From the NCBI GenBank assembly GCA_907163375.1, contig CAJQUW010016865.1:1-64000 (forward strand): a stretch of DNA of 64,000 bases. Direction: 5' to 3'. The position numbers were made by a program, and so were the translations under genes. The notes beneath the pieces were generated by a model, which saw only the letters and a list, made by a program, of their open reading frames with translations, had not been told where the DNA came from and searched no databases. The number at the start of each line of letters is the position of its first letter. Position 1 is the stretch's first letter. Below are positions 40,811 to 54,767 of this stretch, piece after piece. Source of the DNA: Prostheceraeus crozeri (Eukaryota > Platyhelminthes > Polycladida > Euryleptidae).

Positions 40811-43800
40811 ATTAAATGCTTAAAAAGCGCCCTTTGATCAAAAATAACTTTTGTAATGTTATTTCATTTCTCAGTGTTTCAAAATAGTTGGCAGTTAATC
40901 TTTGGAAATGTATGGTTGCTGCATACGACTGTTATATAAGAAAATGTGTGATATAGGCCTATTTAGTCAGTTTGCTCCGATGTGGTTGACTGTTCAGTGA
41001 CATCAAGTCGGGGAAGATGGCACAGTTGACACTTTTGAATTTCAGCAGCTTAACGAATTTCAAAACCAAAACTTACTCAGATTTCAAAGCAGTCATTTTA
41101 TTTTTCATGGGATAAACAAGATATCTCCATGCTATTCATTTGAGATTTCGTCACTATAAAATGCGCCTACATCATCTGATTGTTGAGACATATTCACCTA
41201 CTTTAAAGCATGATCATTATGGCTTGGATGGAAAGGAAATTTATTGGATGACATTTCTAAGGGTCTAAATGAACAGGTCATCCAATATGTTTCAGATTTC
41301 CTGTGGCAAGAAGCTTCCATTGATTGTGAACAGATCCTTAAGATTTTCAAACTTTTCTACAAGGAAGTCGTCTTGATGTTTGAATGATGTTTCATGCATA
41401 AATACATAATCATATGTCTCTTATAGCTACGTATGTAGCTATCGTTTGCTTCTCTTTCCTTGACTAATATTGATTTTACAGTTGTTTTGTCATTAAGCTT
41501 ATATCATGTTGCAGCATATACATTAGCATCTATTGCTGACCGTAGGATGTAGTCATGTGCGTTTTGGTTGTTGTGATTAAATGACAAGGGTAGAGTCATA
41601 GAATGATCCACGCGTTTCTTACAAAAGTTATCAGAAAGCTTTAAAAATCCTGTTTGGCAATTTCTATTTTTTCGACCAAAATTTTCGGATTTATTGCTCG
41701 TATTATTTAATCACTAAATTTTCTCAAAAGGTAATCCGCTGGATATATTTAGTTGACAAAAATGCACTTTAATATTGCTACTACGCTTGAATATTCTAGC
41801 ATCAAAATGGAAATTTTGAGTCACAATATGATATCTTTGGGCCTCTAAAGTTGAAAGTATTTTAAGATTTTCTGAAAATGATGCAGGGGCTCAATGTCGA
41901 AAACCGTGATTTTTCTTGCTATTATCAGGCTAACTTGTTTCTCTTAGACTCGAAAATTTGATAAATGTCTTGCGAAATTTATTCATTTCATGGGATGTCA
42001 TTTCAAAGAGCCATTATTCTATGTCGATATCTTTGAACGCTTTGAATATTCTAGTTTTCCATTATAGCATCACACCATGATATTTTTCTTCTTGTAAATG
42101 CATTTTGAAACGAATATTCCTCGTCAGATTTAAAGTTCTTTCAATCTTCAGTAAGAAAGTAGAGGTTAATTCTGTTGGCGAGCAGAATGAATGCAGGCAT
42201 TGAATTTTCTTAAATCGGCGGATATCTAGAAGTCCCACTTATTGTATAGCAAACCGAACAAAATCATCCATCACACAAGACACAAGAGATTCTTGTAAAG
42301 GAGACATAATGCGAATGCCCGGTGACTAATTCAGCGTGATGACAATGCTATGCGTAGAAGAGGAGCTTTAGTGTCAATCTCGCGCGTGTCGATCGATAAG
42401 ACGACACGCTATTCATAATAGACAATCTTACAAACCATTATATTTCATGACCTTAATCATGAGTCCGAGTCAGTTTATGATATGCTGAGATGTAGAAATA
42501 ATCATGCGGAGAATTAAGATAAGTAGTTTATGATTTGGCGCGGCAAGACAAAAGTACACAGACCTCCTACCTCGTGGAAAGCACTTGTTGAAGTCCGTTG
42601 CTGTGAATAGTGTTCGATATCTAGTAAAACTAATTTCCATACATACCCTAGAGATTGATGCTTTCATCAGACAGTGATGATTCCTAGCCTCGAATCGGTA
42701 TTAATTAATCTATTAAGATAACAAAAATTGAGAAAATGAAAGAACTAGATTTAAAGCAAGCTTTTTTTGCAAGCACTTGTGAGCACGTAAATAAAGTCCC
42801 CCACCTTCGGAAAACGGTATTAATATGTAGAGTTTTCAGAATGCAAGACGCCTTCTTTGTGCCTGCTATAGACCTTGCGGCAATTAATTGCTACCATGGC
42901 ATCCGATAGTTGGACCTTGACTCACGTGCTCACGCTCTTATATGGTCTTGTCATTTGAAGGAATGCTTATATGTTCGAAAGCTCCAATGTAGCCGGCTCG
43001 AACGGGCCAAAGGCTGATAGGGTACTATCGTCGACAACATATCCATGTGCTTGAAAAAATCAAGCTCTGTATGTGACGTTTTTCCGCAGCCCTTCTAGCA
43101 AAGCCCATGCTATCTGTCATATGTGTTGAGATTTGATGACTTTATCAATAGTGAAGCTACAATTTTCGAAACCAATTTTGATAATTATGAAGGCAATTTC
43201 GATTCGGTTTCGAATTAAAAGTTGTTTAAATTAACCGCGCAGTCAACATTTTTGCATATTCGGGCCACCTCAAAGATAATTGCATGTAGAGTACCTAAAG
43301 TAGCGTACGTGATGAGATGAAAAAAGTATTAAAGTTATCTTAAAAGCAATGTACTGCACTTGATCTGTTTTTGATATAATGCATTGCAATATGAACAACA
43401 TTTTTTACCGTTTAGGCATTCGAATTTGCAAAACACTCCGCTTTTCTGTTAACTAAAAACATTTAAAATGCATTAAAACTAATTATTGACTATATTTGCA
43501 TATGAAAGATGACAACTATTTTGAATATGTATTTTGTTAATTTCGTCAACTTGCTCAGCTTTATTGGTAATACAAATTGAGCAAAGAAAAAATAATTGGA
43601 AAGAAAGTTGTCTAAAAATCTTTAACAATCCATTTCACTTCCAAAGCAAATAGTTTTTCTTGTTCAAATATTTTTGTTTTCAATGTGCAGACGAGTAGAA
43701 AATTTCATTAAATATATTCATTCCAAAACTTGCTACACAAATACACATACAGGCAAATATTCAAAGCTACTCTACGCGTTTGTTGTGGTATCCTTGAGAG

Positions 43801-46800
43801 AATAAAGTTGATGAATTATTCAACAAAACAATCAGTTCGATGACCTTTTTCAACTCTACCAATGGAACAGAAATCGCGAATAGCAAACAAAATTTTCATC
43901 AGCTGCTACATGCAGGCATTCTTTCCCATAGCGTTCTGCAAGCAAAATTCTCTTATGGTAACGCGAGTTATGTAAGAATCTATGTGATGAAATATTTGAT
44001 AAGATAAGCTTCGGCAAGCCTTAGCCGTGAATTTCAAAGCTCTTCAGTGCTGACGTGCAGTAAATTGTTTTCTGTATTTCTATGTTCCTTCAAAACTCTT
44101 CAATGAAACATTTTATATCTGCGAACAACTGATGCGAAGTCGAATCAGCTGAAATTCTTAATTAAGTAGAAATTCCTGAATTCCTTAAATCAGCTTTTCA
44201 CTTGAAAAAATTGTTGAAAACTTGCAATGAAGTTGTGTCTGAATTGCCAAACGCGTGAATCCTAGTCTCTTGGCTATTGCCGTAGATGCATGTTATGAAA
44301 TTTTCACAAATTATTTTGTTTTTCGCTCTTCGGCATTTCGGGTTTCTTATTTCACAATCGAACAACAGATCTTCACAATTTACTATACGGAGCGTTACAC
44401 ATCAATTGAAGCCATAGAAAATAGCACTAGTAAATGAGTAAAATTGAGATTTCTTGATCAATGCCTCAGCTATAAAGGAGGTTGGAGGAGCAATCTATAA
44501 GATGTGGAAATTGTTGTGGCTAGAGGTCGACAAGAACTGCGTTTCGCATGCTGATTAGTGCTGTCAGCAGATCAGCTCCTCTATACCTGTCTGGTTAGAT
44601 TCATTTTTTTTGTTTTATTTTTTCTAATTGCATGTGCCTTGCAGATAACAAATTTGTGTTACGTACATTACTGAACTGAACTCATTAGATATCTTGGCTA
44701 CATTGATAATTGCTTTTTGTATAGAAGTAAGTCCTCTCAATAAATTAAATACTTTCGAGTTGTATAATTATGTTTTCATATCAGCTCAAAACTCGTTATT
44801 GATTAAGCGAGTATCACTGTTGTTTGCATGTGGCTTGGTTACCTCTAATGTGACTATTCAACAGTTGCGTCTTCACAATCTTAAGTTCAATAAAAACTAC
44901 ATGTATGAATGAAATGGATTGAGCAGGCTTTAAATGAATGAATCATGCCGTTTAGACTTTATTGTCTATGCAAATATTACCAAGCGAAACCAGAAGATCG
45001 CGAGTAAGATATCAACTGCTTTTAATTTAACTTTGATTTAGAATTTGACTCTTTAGAGATTCGGTATATTTTGGGAAGCAACATAGATCAAATTTCATGA
45101 CTTATATCTTCCCTCGCTAGCTTGCGATGAATTCAGCATTGGGATGAAAGTGTACTTTCTTTATTGGAGATGAGACTGCATTATATTTGCAGATTCAATT
45201 CATTTATTCATGAGCCATTCGTCGAAGACAATGAATTCAATCAGGAATGCTATAAATTTAGTTTTGAATTCTTCCGATGTGATGACATGAAGCCAACGTT
45301 TTTATTTATTCAAGATTTTCGCTATCAAACATCAATCAGCTGCGAATATTGGCTTCGTGTGTTCTGTAAATGGAAATACGAGTGCAGGCAGTTTTATCAA
45401 ACTTTTACTTGGAAATATACTTTCTTTTTATTGCATCATTAATAGTCAGATTTTACAATAGCTGTCTGAAGATTTCAATGCATGGATAAGTACTTTGTTG
45501 AAGGCACGCAAGTTCTAACGACAGTTCAAGTGTAGATGGATCATCCTCGGATATGAAGCAAAGTTTAAGGCCAACCAACATTTCGTTCATGACAGTTGGT
45601 TGCAATGAGAGAAAAATCCTAACTCAAAATGATCTACGAAGCGGTCTTGCGGGAAAAATGCTGTAAACTCCTTCACATGCTCCGGTTGCCACGACGATAC
45701 CAGCTGCTCAAATACTAAGGTGCAAGTTTTGTCTGATAAACAGACAAATGGAAGATGGCAGGCGATAGAAAATAGCTTCTCATCAAGTTTCTTTTACAGA
45801 ACTTCCGGATTGGCCGAAATTCTGTGATAGTTTCTTCAGAAGTAGAAATTAACATTCTACATCTAAGTTACGAATTCTGCTTTATTTTAGTTTATGAATG
45901 TCGACGAGATGGATGTTTATCAATATTTGTATTACATTATCAGCTCGAACTTTTGTGAGCGCATTAATAAATTCAAGAAAGTGAATAAAGTGAAGCCTGA
46001 TAACCTCTTCTGATTGTGCTTGAATGACTACGTCTTTGAAGCTAGTTGACACTGGATAGATTTGATTGAATTCGTGTAGAATAGTCTCTAAAATTAGTTT
46101 GTTCATATGAATAATGTTGAAATGTAAATAGAAATATTGAAGCGCATTTCCAACATTCGGAGATAACATTCTATTTTAGTTAGGAAGGAAATGTCAAAAT
46201 TTATCTTATCATGAGTATAATAAAGATGCAGTTGTATCATGTAAAGGTAGACTGATGTATGCATTACGCATTGATGCTGTCGAACTTTGCAGGGGTCCTT
46301 CCATAGATCACTGCATGCTATCTAATGACATGCATTCGAGTGCTACTGATTCGATAGAAATGCCCGACAGATGTACATGTATGTGATAATTTGGTAAGAA
46401 ATATACCGCTCCTTTGATTAGCCATCGTACTCATCACTGACTGTAATGCAAACAGAATACTGAAATACTGAGCTGCTTCTTTAGTTGAAAATGGGAACAG
46501 ACTGCAATAGCTGTTAATTCAATATCAGGAATCATTATCAGGCCCAAATTGTTGAATGCCGAGACCTCAGCTTTGCATGTATGAGTCGCTGCATGTTGTT
46601 TCCTACATTCCTAATTTTGCTATGGTAGTGGATGAAAATGGTTCATATTCAATACAAAAAGCTGGTCCGAAGTTTTCTGTTTGGGTCAACTCACCACAAA
46701 ACCCCAACAGACTTCCTTTCAAAAACACCTTGTATCTTCTGCCCAACTGTCTGCATAAAATTCGGTAACTTCACCAACTTACACGAACCTGTCGGCGTGT

Positions 46801-46980
46801 TGTCATTGTGTCATTGCCATTGACTGCGCAAATAGCCAATCAGTATCAATTAGATTGCACTCAGCATAATGCATCTAGACTATTTTCCAAAGAGTTCAAG
46901 ACAGAACAAAAGTATCAGGACTCTGTCGGTAAAACGTTTATTGGTCTATCACTTTAAGTTATGATTAAAAGAAAGACAGG
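40811..46980. other. Host noncoding DNA
   Basis: No supported gene. A perfect 8-bp inverted repeat GCGTGTCG ... CGACACGC lies near 42385-42410. Confidence 0.4.
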
Positions 46981-47014
46981 ACCTTCGGCGTCCAGCGCCT
47001 TCTATCGGTCGATG
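46981..47014. repeat. Dispersed hairpin repeat, copy B
   Basis: Inverse match of 32214-32247 (32 of 34 bases). It lies about 105 bp upstream of the GPCR start codon, so it may sit in its promoter or 5' intron. Confidence 0.7.
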
Positions 47015-47119
47015 TAAGTGTGGTAGTTATTTCTAGCCATGCATTCATATGAATATGCATTTCCATTCAAATATACCATGTCCTTCTTGCAATCAATCTA
47101 TCATTTTCTTGCAGGTCCT

Positions 47120-48472
47120 ATGTTAAACAACTCTTCCTCCGTGGGCATGAGTAACCGAACTGATTGCATAAACACCTTTGACGAGTCATGTCTCGAACAT
47201 TTATACTCCATCGTGATACCTCTCAAGCGGTATATTGGGTACGGCCAACTTCTCTGGTTCGGCATCGGAGTATTTGGTAACATCTTATCAATCATCGTGT
47301 GGACCTCATCACGCATGAGAAAGGAAAACTCTTCAGCTATTTATTTAGCTGCATTGTCCATCTCGGATTTATGCTCTTTAACACTCAGCATGGTGGTGCA
47401 ACTGCATTTTTTCTTCGGTATCAACACATACAGTTATCCAGTCATCTGTGAATTCATCTTTATACCTCACTTGGCGATGCAGCATTTATCAACCATGCTG
47501 GTCTTAGCCTTCACCATTGAGCGATGGATAGCAATCTGCTTTCCATTTCGTCGGGATCGCTTATGTACACCCACGCGCGCCGTTATTGTTGTCATTGTCT
47601 TAGCTTGCTTATCCCTTGCTATCTTTTCCTTATATGGATATCTTTTATACTATGATCCTGTTACTAATGCTTGTGAAGTGAGAAAGTCGCCCAGTGCAAG
47701 AATTTTGATGACTTATTTTCCTTCGGTCAATGAATTCGTCTTCAGTGCTGGACTGCCCATTTGCACCCTCATCTTCAATCTGATGGTCATTCGAGAATTA
47801 CAGAGGATTGCTGCACGGTCCCAATCGCATGGTCATATGGGGAACGGGGCATCGGGAGCGAATCATAGCAGCGATTCTGTCAACTTCAAATCCACAACGG
47901 CTATGTTATTGAGCGTGTCATTTTTCTTGATTATTACGGCATTGCCAGAAGGAGCCATGTTTTCACTGCAGCATCTCTTTAAAAATGGCAGTTTCAACCT
48001 CACTCTGGACGAAATCAAGGAAGATCATCAATGGACTCGCCACTTCCAGTATTACACGGTGAAATTGATTACTAGCTTTGTAAGCTTGTCCCACAATGCT
48101 TGCAACTTCATCATCTATTTTTGTACTGGTCGTCTGTATAGAGCCTACGTGATGCGATTGTTCTGTGTTGACCGCTGCTTACGTCTACGAGGATTTCATG
48201 GGACTGACGCAGACGAATATCGACACAAATATTCGACAATTGAAGGCAATCTTCGCCCCGGTAACCACAGTGGCCAAGCTGGAGATAGTAGCATTGGACC
48301 GGAAGAGGGCGGAGGCCGAGAAATCTCTAGAAAACGTTCGTCTGGTACCGGAGAAAGTCGACGACAACGAAGAGGCCAATTCTTGCCAAGCTCTTCGAAT
48401 ACAAGAAAATCAGCAAGTGGAATATTGAGAAACAATAGCAACACTGACAATGTGAAAATGACGTATGTGTGA
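47120..48472 (+). CDS. Rhodopsin-class GPCR, peptide-receptor-like
   Basis: An intact 450-residue seven-helix receptor in one exon. I start at the ATG at 47120, preceded by CTTGCAG, so a 5' leader intron is likely. The N-terminus has N-glycosylation sites (NNSS, NRT). Helices: TM1 with FGNILSIIVW, TM2 with SISDL, TM3 ending TIERWIAICFPFR (ERW in place of DRY), TM4, TM5 with GLPICTLIF, TM6 with ITALPEGAMF, TM7 with HNACNFIIYF (NPxxY altered to NFIIY). Cysteines in VICEF and TNACEV can form the TM3-ECL2 disulfide. The tail is long, basic and Ser-rich. It resembles invertebrate FMRFamide/neuropeptide-type receptors; the ligand is unknown. Confidence 0.88.
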   Translation: MLNNSSSVGMSNRTDCINTFDESCLEHLYSIVIPLKRYIGYGQLLWFGIGVFGNILSIIVWTSSRMRKENSSAIYLAALSISDLCSLTLSMVVQLHFFFGINTYSYPVICEFIFIPHLAMQHLSTMLVLAFTIERWIAICFPFRRDRLCTPTRAVIVVIVLACLSLAIFSLYGYLLYYDPVTNACEVRKSPSARILMTYFPSVNEFVFSAGLPICTLIFNLMVIRELQRIAARSQSHGHMGNGASGANHSSDSVNFKSTTAMLLSVSFFLIITALPEGAMFSLQHLFKNGSFNLTLDEIKEDHQWTRHFQYYTVKLITSFVSLSHNACNFIIYFCTGRLYRAYVMRLFCVDRCLRLRGFHGTDADEYRHKYSTIEGNLRPGNHSGQAGDSSIGPEEGGGREISRKRSSGTGESRRQRRGQFLPSSSNTRKSASGILRNNSNTDNVKMTYV

Positions 48473-48739
48473 TAAAGTAGGCCATATTTTATATTCTATT
48501 GCTTACTGTTCGTTCGCATATCGGTTTTCTACAGTAAAATTCCATTCACTTCAATCGACAGATGAACATAAGTTCGAATGTGTGCTTCACTTTCAATAAT
48601 TTAGAAGATCGGAATGGTGATTTCCATTTAGACTTAAAAACGGTGGATTAAAAACTTAAAACAATGACACTGGAAGTGTAGGTTAACCAATCATATCTTC
48701 AATTAATTGACTCTCTGTCGCACTAAAATATCTATGATG

Positions 48740-51700
48740 CCAACCATAGAAGTCCGACACTATTATAATAATAAAGGACTAGAACAGACATGCACATTGA
48801 AAGCAATAGTGTCATGGACAATAATGGATTGTCATGACAACGGTGCGTAAACGATGGCGGCTTCCGGTAGTTGACAATAAGGAAATACCTATAGCTTATC
48901 AGTGTACTTTGTAAAATCTCACGGTAATTGTCATTTCTCTTTATATATAAATGCATTTTGCTAAAATAACTTACAATAGATCGTCTTGTGGCAAGAATCT
49001 ACACCTGCTGCATGTTTCAGTAATTTCAGTCTTCTAAAAATCTAGCAATCGGTGCATAACCGATCTCATTGCCATCAGCGTCATACTCTATCCCCATAAC
49101 TGCTGAAAACGCACAACTTGCTTCGTTCTATTATAAATGTGTGCACTGTGTACATATAAACGATATAACGATTTGTAATTATAAATCAGCACCACAAAAA
49201 TCCATCACTATAAGAATGGAACGGACATCCACATTGAAAGCAATGCTGTGTCGTGGACATGCGCGGTCATGGCAACACTGCCTAAGCATTGGCCACTTCC
49301 ACTGGTTGACAACGGTTAGCTACGAGGACATTTTCAGTCTATATGGTAATGATTCAATATGCTATCAGCACCCTTCGAGTATAAAATAATTTTGATAAAA
49401 TAATTTTCGATACATATCCTTACAGCAAGAATTACAGCAACAACGTGGCATGTGTCACTCATAAATTCATTCTGAAGATGTAGGAACATTGACTTAGATC
49501 GGTGTTTGACCGACTGCAGCTGAGACTGCCATCAACAGACAGCTATTATGCATTCTAGTCCTACCAACTTAAACAAAGGCAAAATCAGATTTCTATGACC
49601 AGCACCATAGGCTAAATTTTGGCTGTTAACTTGAATAAGTTCTTATGCAGAATTTGTATTGGAAAAATGTCACGCCATCTTCCAAGACATTCAAGCGCAG
49701 AATTATATTGTTTAAATGCATCATTTTACTAGAAGTGCAAACTGATTTAAAATGATGGCACATACAAGAACTTAATAATATGGGGCAAAAAGAAATTCTC
49801 AATGCCCTACTGAGATCTTAATGCGTTCATCGCTTGCAGAATGCAATGAATTCCATCAAAATGCTCCGATCGCCACCATTCTTTCAGATTCAAAAAATTC
49901 AGATTATGTGTGCAGATTCTGTCACTTCATTGGCACCATGTTTGCGAAACTTTCCTTTTAGACAAACGAATGACGAGACGAGCTGTCTGATTCTGTGCAT
50001 CCAAGTCTATAACAAGGTTCTAACAAATGTCATCAACGACATCACAGAATTGGAATCTTGAGATATCTACTCGTAGAACCCGTAGGAATGAAGAGTACTG
50101 TGTAAAACTGATATGCGCAGCACAACATAGGCCCAAATCCGATTTGTGTTATATTTTTCCAATGCATTTTGATTGGAAGTCATTCCAAGCTTTTGATACA
50201 GCATCCGAACAAAGACTGAAACTACTAAGAGAGAATCAGCACAAATTGTTGATATTATTGATGTTTCAACTCTTCCTCATTCATAGCAGACAACGATGAT
50301 TTCTGATTGGATTTCTCATGAAAGAAAGAACCTGCAAAATCAATCTAGGCATTGTGATCCATACATTTTGCAATATAGATGTGGTTGATAAGATTTGGAG
50401 ATCACAAAGCCATCCGGTTCACAGTGTCTATTTATGCTGAACATCTCGAATTGATTGCACTGTAAAATGTTATTTTGAAATGATGATTTGTTAGTCTGCA
50501 ATGTTATGAGCTGTCTACCGTACATTGTACGTTGGTATTTTTTCATTTTTTATTATTGTCACATGGTTTACACTCAAAGCATTGTTGTACCATTGAACTG
50601 TGAACCACAACATGTAACACGTTTTATATTCTTAGATTCTAAGTAGTAGATAAAGTATGTAGGCTGATGTTTTAATCGAATTGACATTGGTTATAATTTT
50701 TCACTTAACAAAGAAATCATTTGCCATTTGCAAGCGTTTCTGTGGAAGATTTTGCAATGGAATGCTGCCAAAATCGATCGCTCTCCAATAAAACAACCAT
50801 ACTAGGTTGAAATCGATTTTCGATAAATCCATATTGTACATGTTTTACTTGTGATCATGGAAATCCGACAATAGAACAGACTAAATATATCATACCATTA
50901 TATGACGTTGCTATAAGATACTGAGCCGAAAGAACGTCGGCCCTTTGTGCATTCAACTTCTTTTCAACATTACCTGTTGCAAAGGCAACTGTGCATGTAC
51001 GGAAAACAAGCTTCATTTCCTTTTAATAATGAAAATTTTCTGATGAGATACTTTACAATACACAGCCCGAAAGACAAGGATCCACTAATGTTGCATGTTT
51101 AAAGAAGTGAATTCATCTCTAAATGTAGCAATGTTAACCTAGATCAGTAAATATATTAAACTGAGATGCTGAAGTGGGCCCAATTATCAACCAGGCTGCT
51201 TTCTACTAAGTCCTTCAAACCAAGGGCGATAACTTGGATTTCGATGATTGTTCTGATTTGTTGCGGATCGTTCTGATTAGTAAAAATTTATCAATACATA
51301 TTTGTAAATAACTGCATTTGAGCGCAGAAAAGGACATCATAAGTTGCTTCATTACTGACAATCTTCCATTCCTCTCAATCAGATTGATATAAAAAATGCT
51401 TTCATTGGAAGACATTTCCACATAGTTGGGAGAATTAGAATGTTTCAACGTAAATTTGGTCACCAATTTCTTCGCTTAGCCTCCGCTGCAGCTGTACATA
51501 ACTGTGAATTGAAAACAACCATCAGTTTAACCACAAAATAAACGACAGAAAGTAAAAAAATTCAAATTCAAAATTTACATTCACATGTCAACAAGAAGCT
51601 GCCCAAAGGAACTGGGGTGATGTAAGTTGACTAGCAAATCATGTGATGGCTACCAAAAAGTAATGAGTCATCGACGAGTTGAGGCAATGTAAATTGGGTT

Positions 51701-52160
51701 TCTATTTAACTCTAAAAGTGACTTTTATTTTTGTCGAAATATTATATCAAATATAGAGCATCAATAATGACCACATAATAATAGACTTGCCGAGTATCTT
51801 TTATAATATGATTCACACAAGGTCATTGGACATGTAGGAACCATAGAAATCCCACGCTCTACAGTAGGAATAGAATGGACACGAACAATGGAAACAGTAT
51901 TAAGTCGCTTACATGCGTGTTGCATTGTCATGATAACACTTAGCCTAAACGATGGCAGCGTCCAGTGGCTGACCATGGTTAGACGCCGGCGTCTCTCCGG
52001 TGTAATCTGTAAGAGTTCATGATTATTATCCTTCGCTTTAAACAGAAAATCATTTTCATGAATTATCTCGCAGGAACTTTCGGCAAGAATTTACTGGCAT
52101 GCTTCAGAAACTTGATTCTTCTTCAGATCTTGAAACAAAGTCGTACATGGGTGATATCCA
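48740..52160. repeat. Decayed array of about four related units
   Basis: Units start near 48740, 49189, 50853 and 51832. Each has versions of AGAA(G/A)TCC(G/C)AC, ACATTGAAAGCAAT, GGTCATGGCAAC, CGATGGC..CTTCC..TGGTTGACAA and further on GGCAAGAATCTAC..GCATGTTTCAG. Unit length is about 350 bp with variable spacers. Divergence is high and no coding frame is shared, so this is an old tandem or dispersed repeat. Confidence 0.6.
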
Positions 52161-54767
52161 TTCAAGTCCTACTAAACCATAGAAAGCGAATAGTCGGAAT
52201 TTCTATGAGTTTCTAAACTTAATGAGTAAAAGCTGCTGTGTGTGCCCACGTTTGTTTGAAACCAGTTTAGAATTAACACAAATTGATATGGAAAACTGAT
52301 TGCTCTTCCTTCCATTGATGACGAGGGTCGTCTGCTCCTCTTCTATTGTTGCAAATCATTACTATCTAAAAATTTATTTATGTCATAAAAAGCATACATA
52401 ATGCAAGAAATTATTTACAGAAAGTCAGAATTAGCGATTATAAAGTTTATTTGTCATCAGCCTTAAATGCTAACAAATTTCACCTCATGATCTTGTTAAA
52501 ATCATTGATTTTTGTACCCGTCATCTAATTTTCAACTCGGGATGTCTGTTGGAATATTTGTAATCAGAATGTAGCGTAGAAGTGCATTTGTGATTAATGT
52601 AAGCGCCTCTGTCAGTGTATTGAACCTCTGTTCTCATCTGTTTATTCATTTTCACAAGTTTTGATTGCCAACTATACTGACTCATTAAGAATAACAAGCA
52701 TACTGTATGACGATTGTGTAATAATTATGGAATTCCTCCATAAACTGTCAATTCTTTGCTCAAGTAATGCGATTTTTATTTATGTACACTGGCTAGAAAA
52801 AGTTGAAAGACTTTATTGGTGTTGAATTAACTATTTACCGTGATATTCATCGATTGGTGAGCCTTTCTGTTTACGATTTGGTCAGATCTTTGTGCAATGG
52901 ATTGCGTATTATTTAACACATATTGATTCTGAATCAAAGATTACATTTAACTGTCAATCTTTTACCTTCCTGCATCTGTCTATTGTTGATCAATAAAGAG
53001 ATCTTTCTCTTATAGATAGATTTGGCTTATTTTCCATTTGGGTTCATATTTGGGTTCATTTTGGGTACTAGTTGGCGCAGCTATGCTGAAGAAGATGAAG
53101 TAAAACGCTAATATTCTTTGATAAAAGTTGTGCAACATGCAAGTCATTCGGGAATCAGAAAGAGGGGATGAAAATGTGTAGACACTATATGTTTCAGGAG
53201 GTGACTAGCCGTTTCCTGACTGTTACGTAAAATCACAAATGTGGGGCAGAAAGGTTGACTTTCATGCCGGTGTGCGAAAGAAACCTCACGATGGAACGTA
53301 TATCTCTTAATAGTTGAAGCAATATCTATGTAATATAAGGCACTTATATACTGCTTTTACATGTACGGGTATGTATGCGCAACAAAAGGCGCAAATCGGT
53401 TAAACCACTTGTCATTGAAAAACGGCACGGCATTTGCATATAGATTGCGTCAAAAGTAATCTCAGCTTTCTGAAACTTTCTACAATATTTGCAAAGTCCA
53501 TTTGACGTGGCATTTGTATGTGCAAGGGCTGCAATGCACTTTCATTTATTTTAATGCATTCGAAACGAGCTGTGACAGATACGGATTCGCAGAAAATTTG
53601 AAAGTGTATAGTTTTGGCTCACTTGGATTTAAATGGTCCACTGTACTCTTCTGAATCTGCTTAATGAAATGAGGCATTATTTGAGCAGTACAATGTCAGA
53701 AGCAAAAGGCCGAGATCTGAGCAGATAAGAAGATGGAGAAAGTTTTGAGGCAGTAAACATATAAAACCGACCGTCCAATTACGTTGGGCAACGTTGGGTA
53801 ATGCTGAAGGAGTTGACGGATCTGCTTAGGTATAGCTTAATTAATTTCAAGTGGGCTAGCAGACGAATTCAGTGATAACCATTCCGAGAGCAACGCATGG
53901 AAGAATCTTAAAGGAGGATTTGAAATGCTTGTAGTTCACATCTGTGAATGACACTTTATCAAATTATGATCGTTATTCAAGAGTCAGATATTGATAAATA
54001 ATCAGCAAATATCAAGTTGTGAACATAAATATGCATCAATATTTTGTGATCAACAAAGCTGAACAGTTGATGATTTAAAAAGTGTCTCAACTGAATCAAG
54101 ATACTCTGAGGAACCAATGTGATCGCATCTTTCATCGATGGCACCTTGGTATAGATGCCGTCATCATCAGGTAGGTATCAGCGAACTGCAATTAGATAGA
54201 ATTGCAGAGCATTAGAATGCTCTTGGAAATGTCAGTCGCTTTCATTAACTTTTCGATTTCTAAAAGATTTTAGTGCTTGAGTATGTGTAGGAAGTTTGTG
54301 GCCAACCCTGTACTAGCAACCGTAAATAAACCAGCGGAATTATGTGTTATGAACGCTTTGCACTCGAATTACAGGAAAGCTGCACCGGGAATTTTCTCCG
54401 TGTGATTTTCGAGCCATTCTCGTGTTTACTAAACATCATTCGGCTCTTTTCTAGTTTCCCACCGCGAGTGCCTTGGTCAATTCTCTCGTTGTGAGAGTTT
54501 CAGGACTATCATTCGACCGCTGATACAATTCCGATTTGCATGGATTGAATAGTGCCTTTATTCAACAGGTATTGAACAGCAAATAGCCTGTTGAAGTCGA
54601 TGTCGACCATTTTCAGCACTATCCTTCTTCGGGTGAAATACAACTGCGTCATTGTCAATCATTGCGACTGAAATCGATACCATGGCTATTAACAGACCGT
54701 CACGTGATATTTCTCGTGATTTGGACTTCAGTATTTTCAAATTAGAGCTTCAATCGCTGTAATGGAG
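52161..54767. other. Host noncoding DNA
   Basis: No gene, RNA or clear repeat recognised. Confidence 0.45.
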
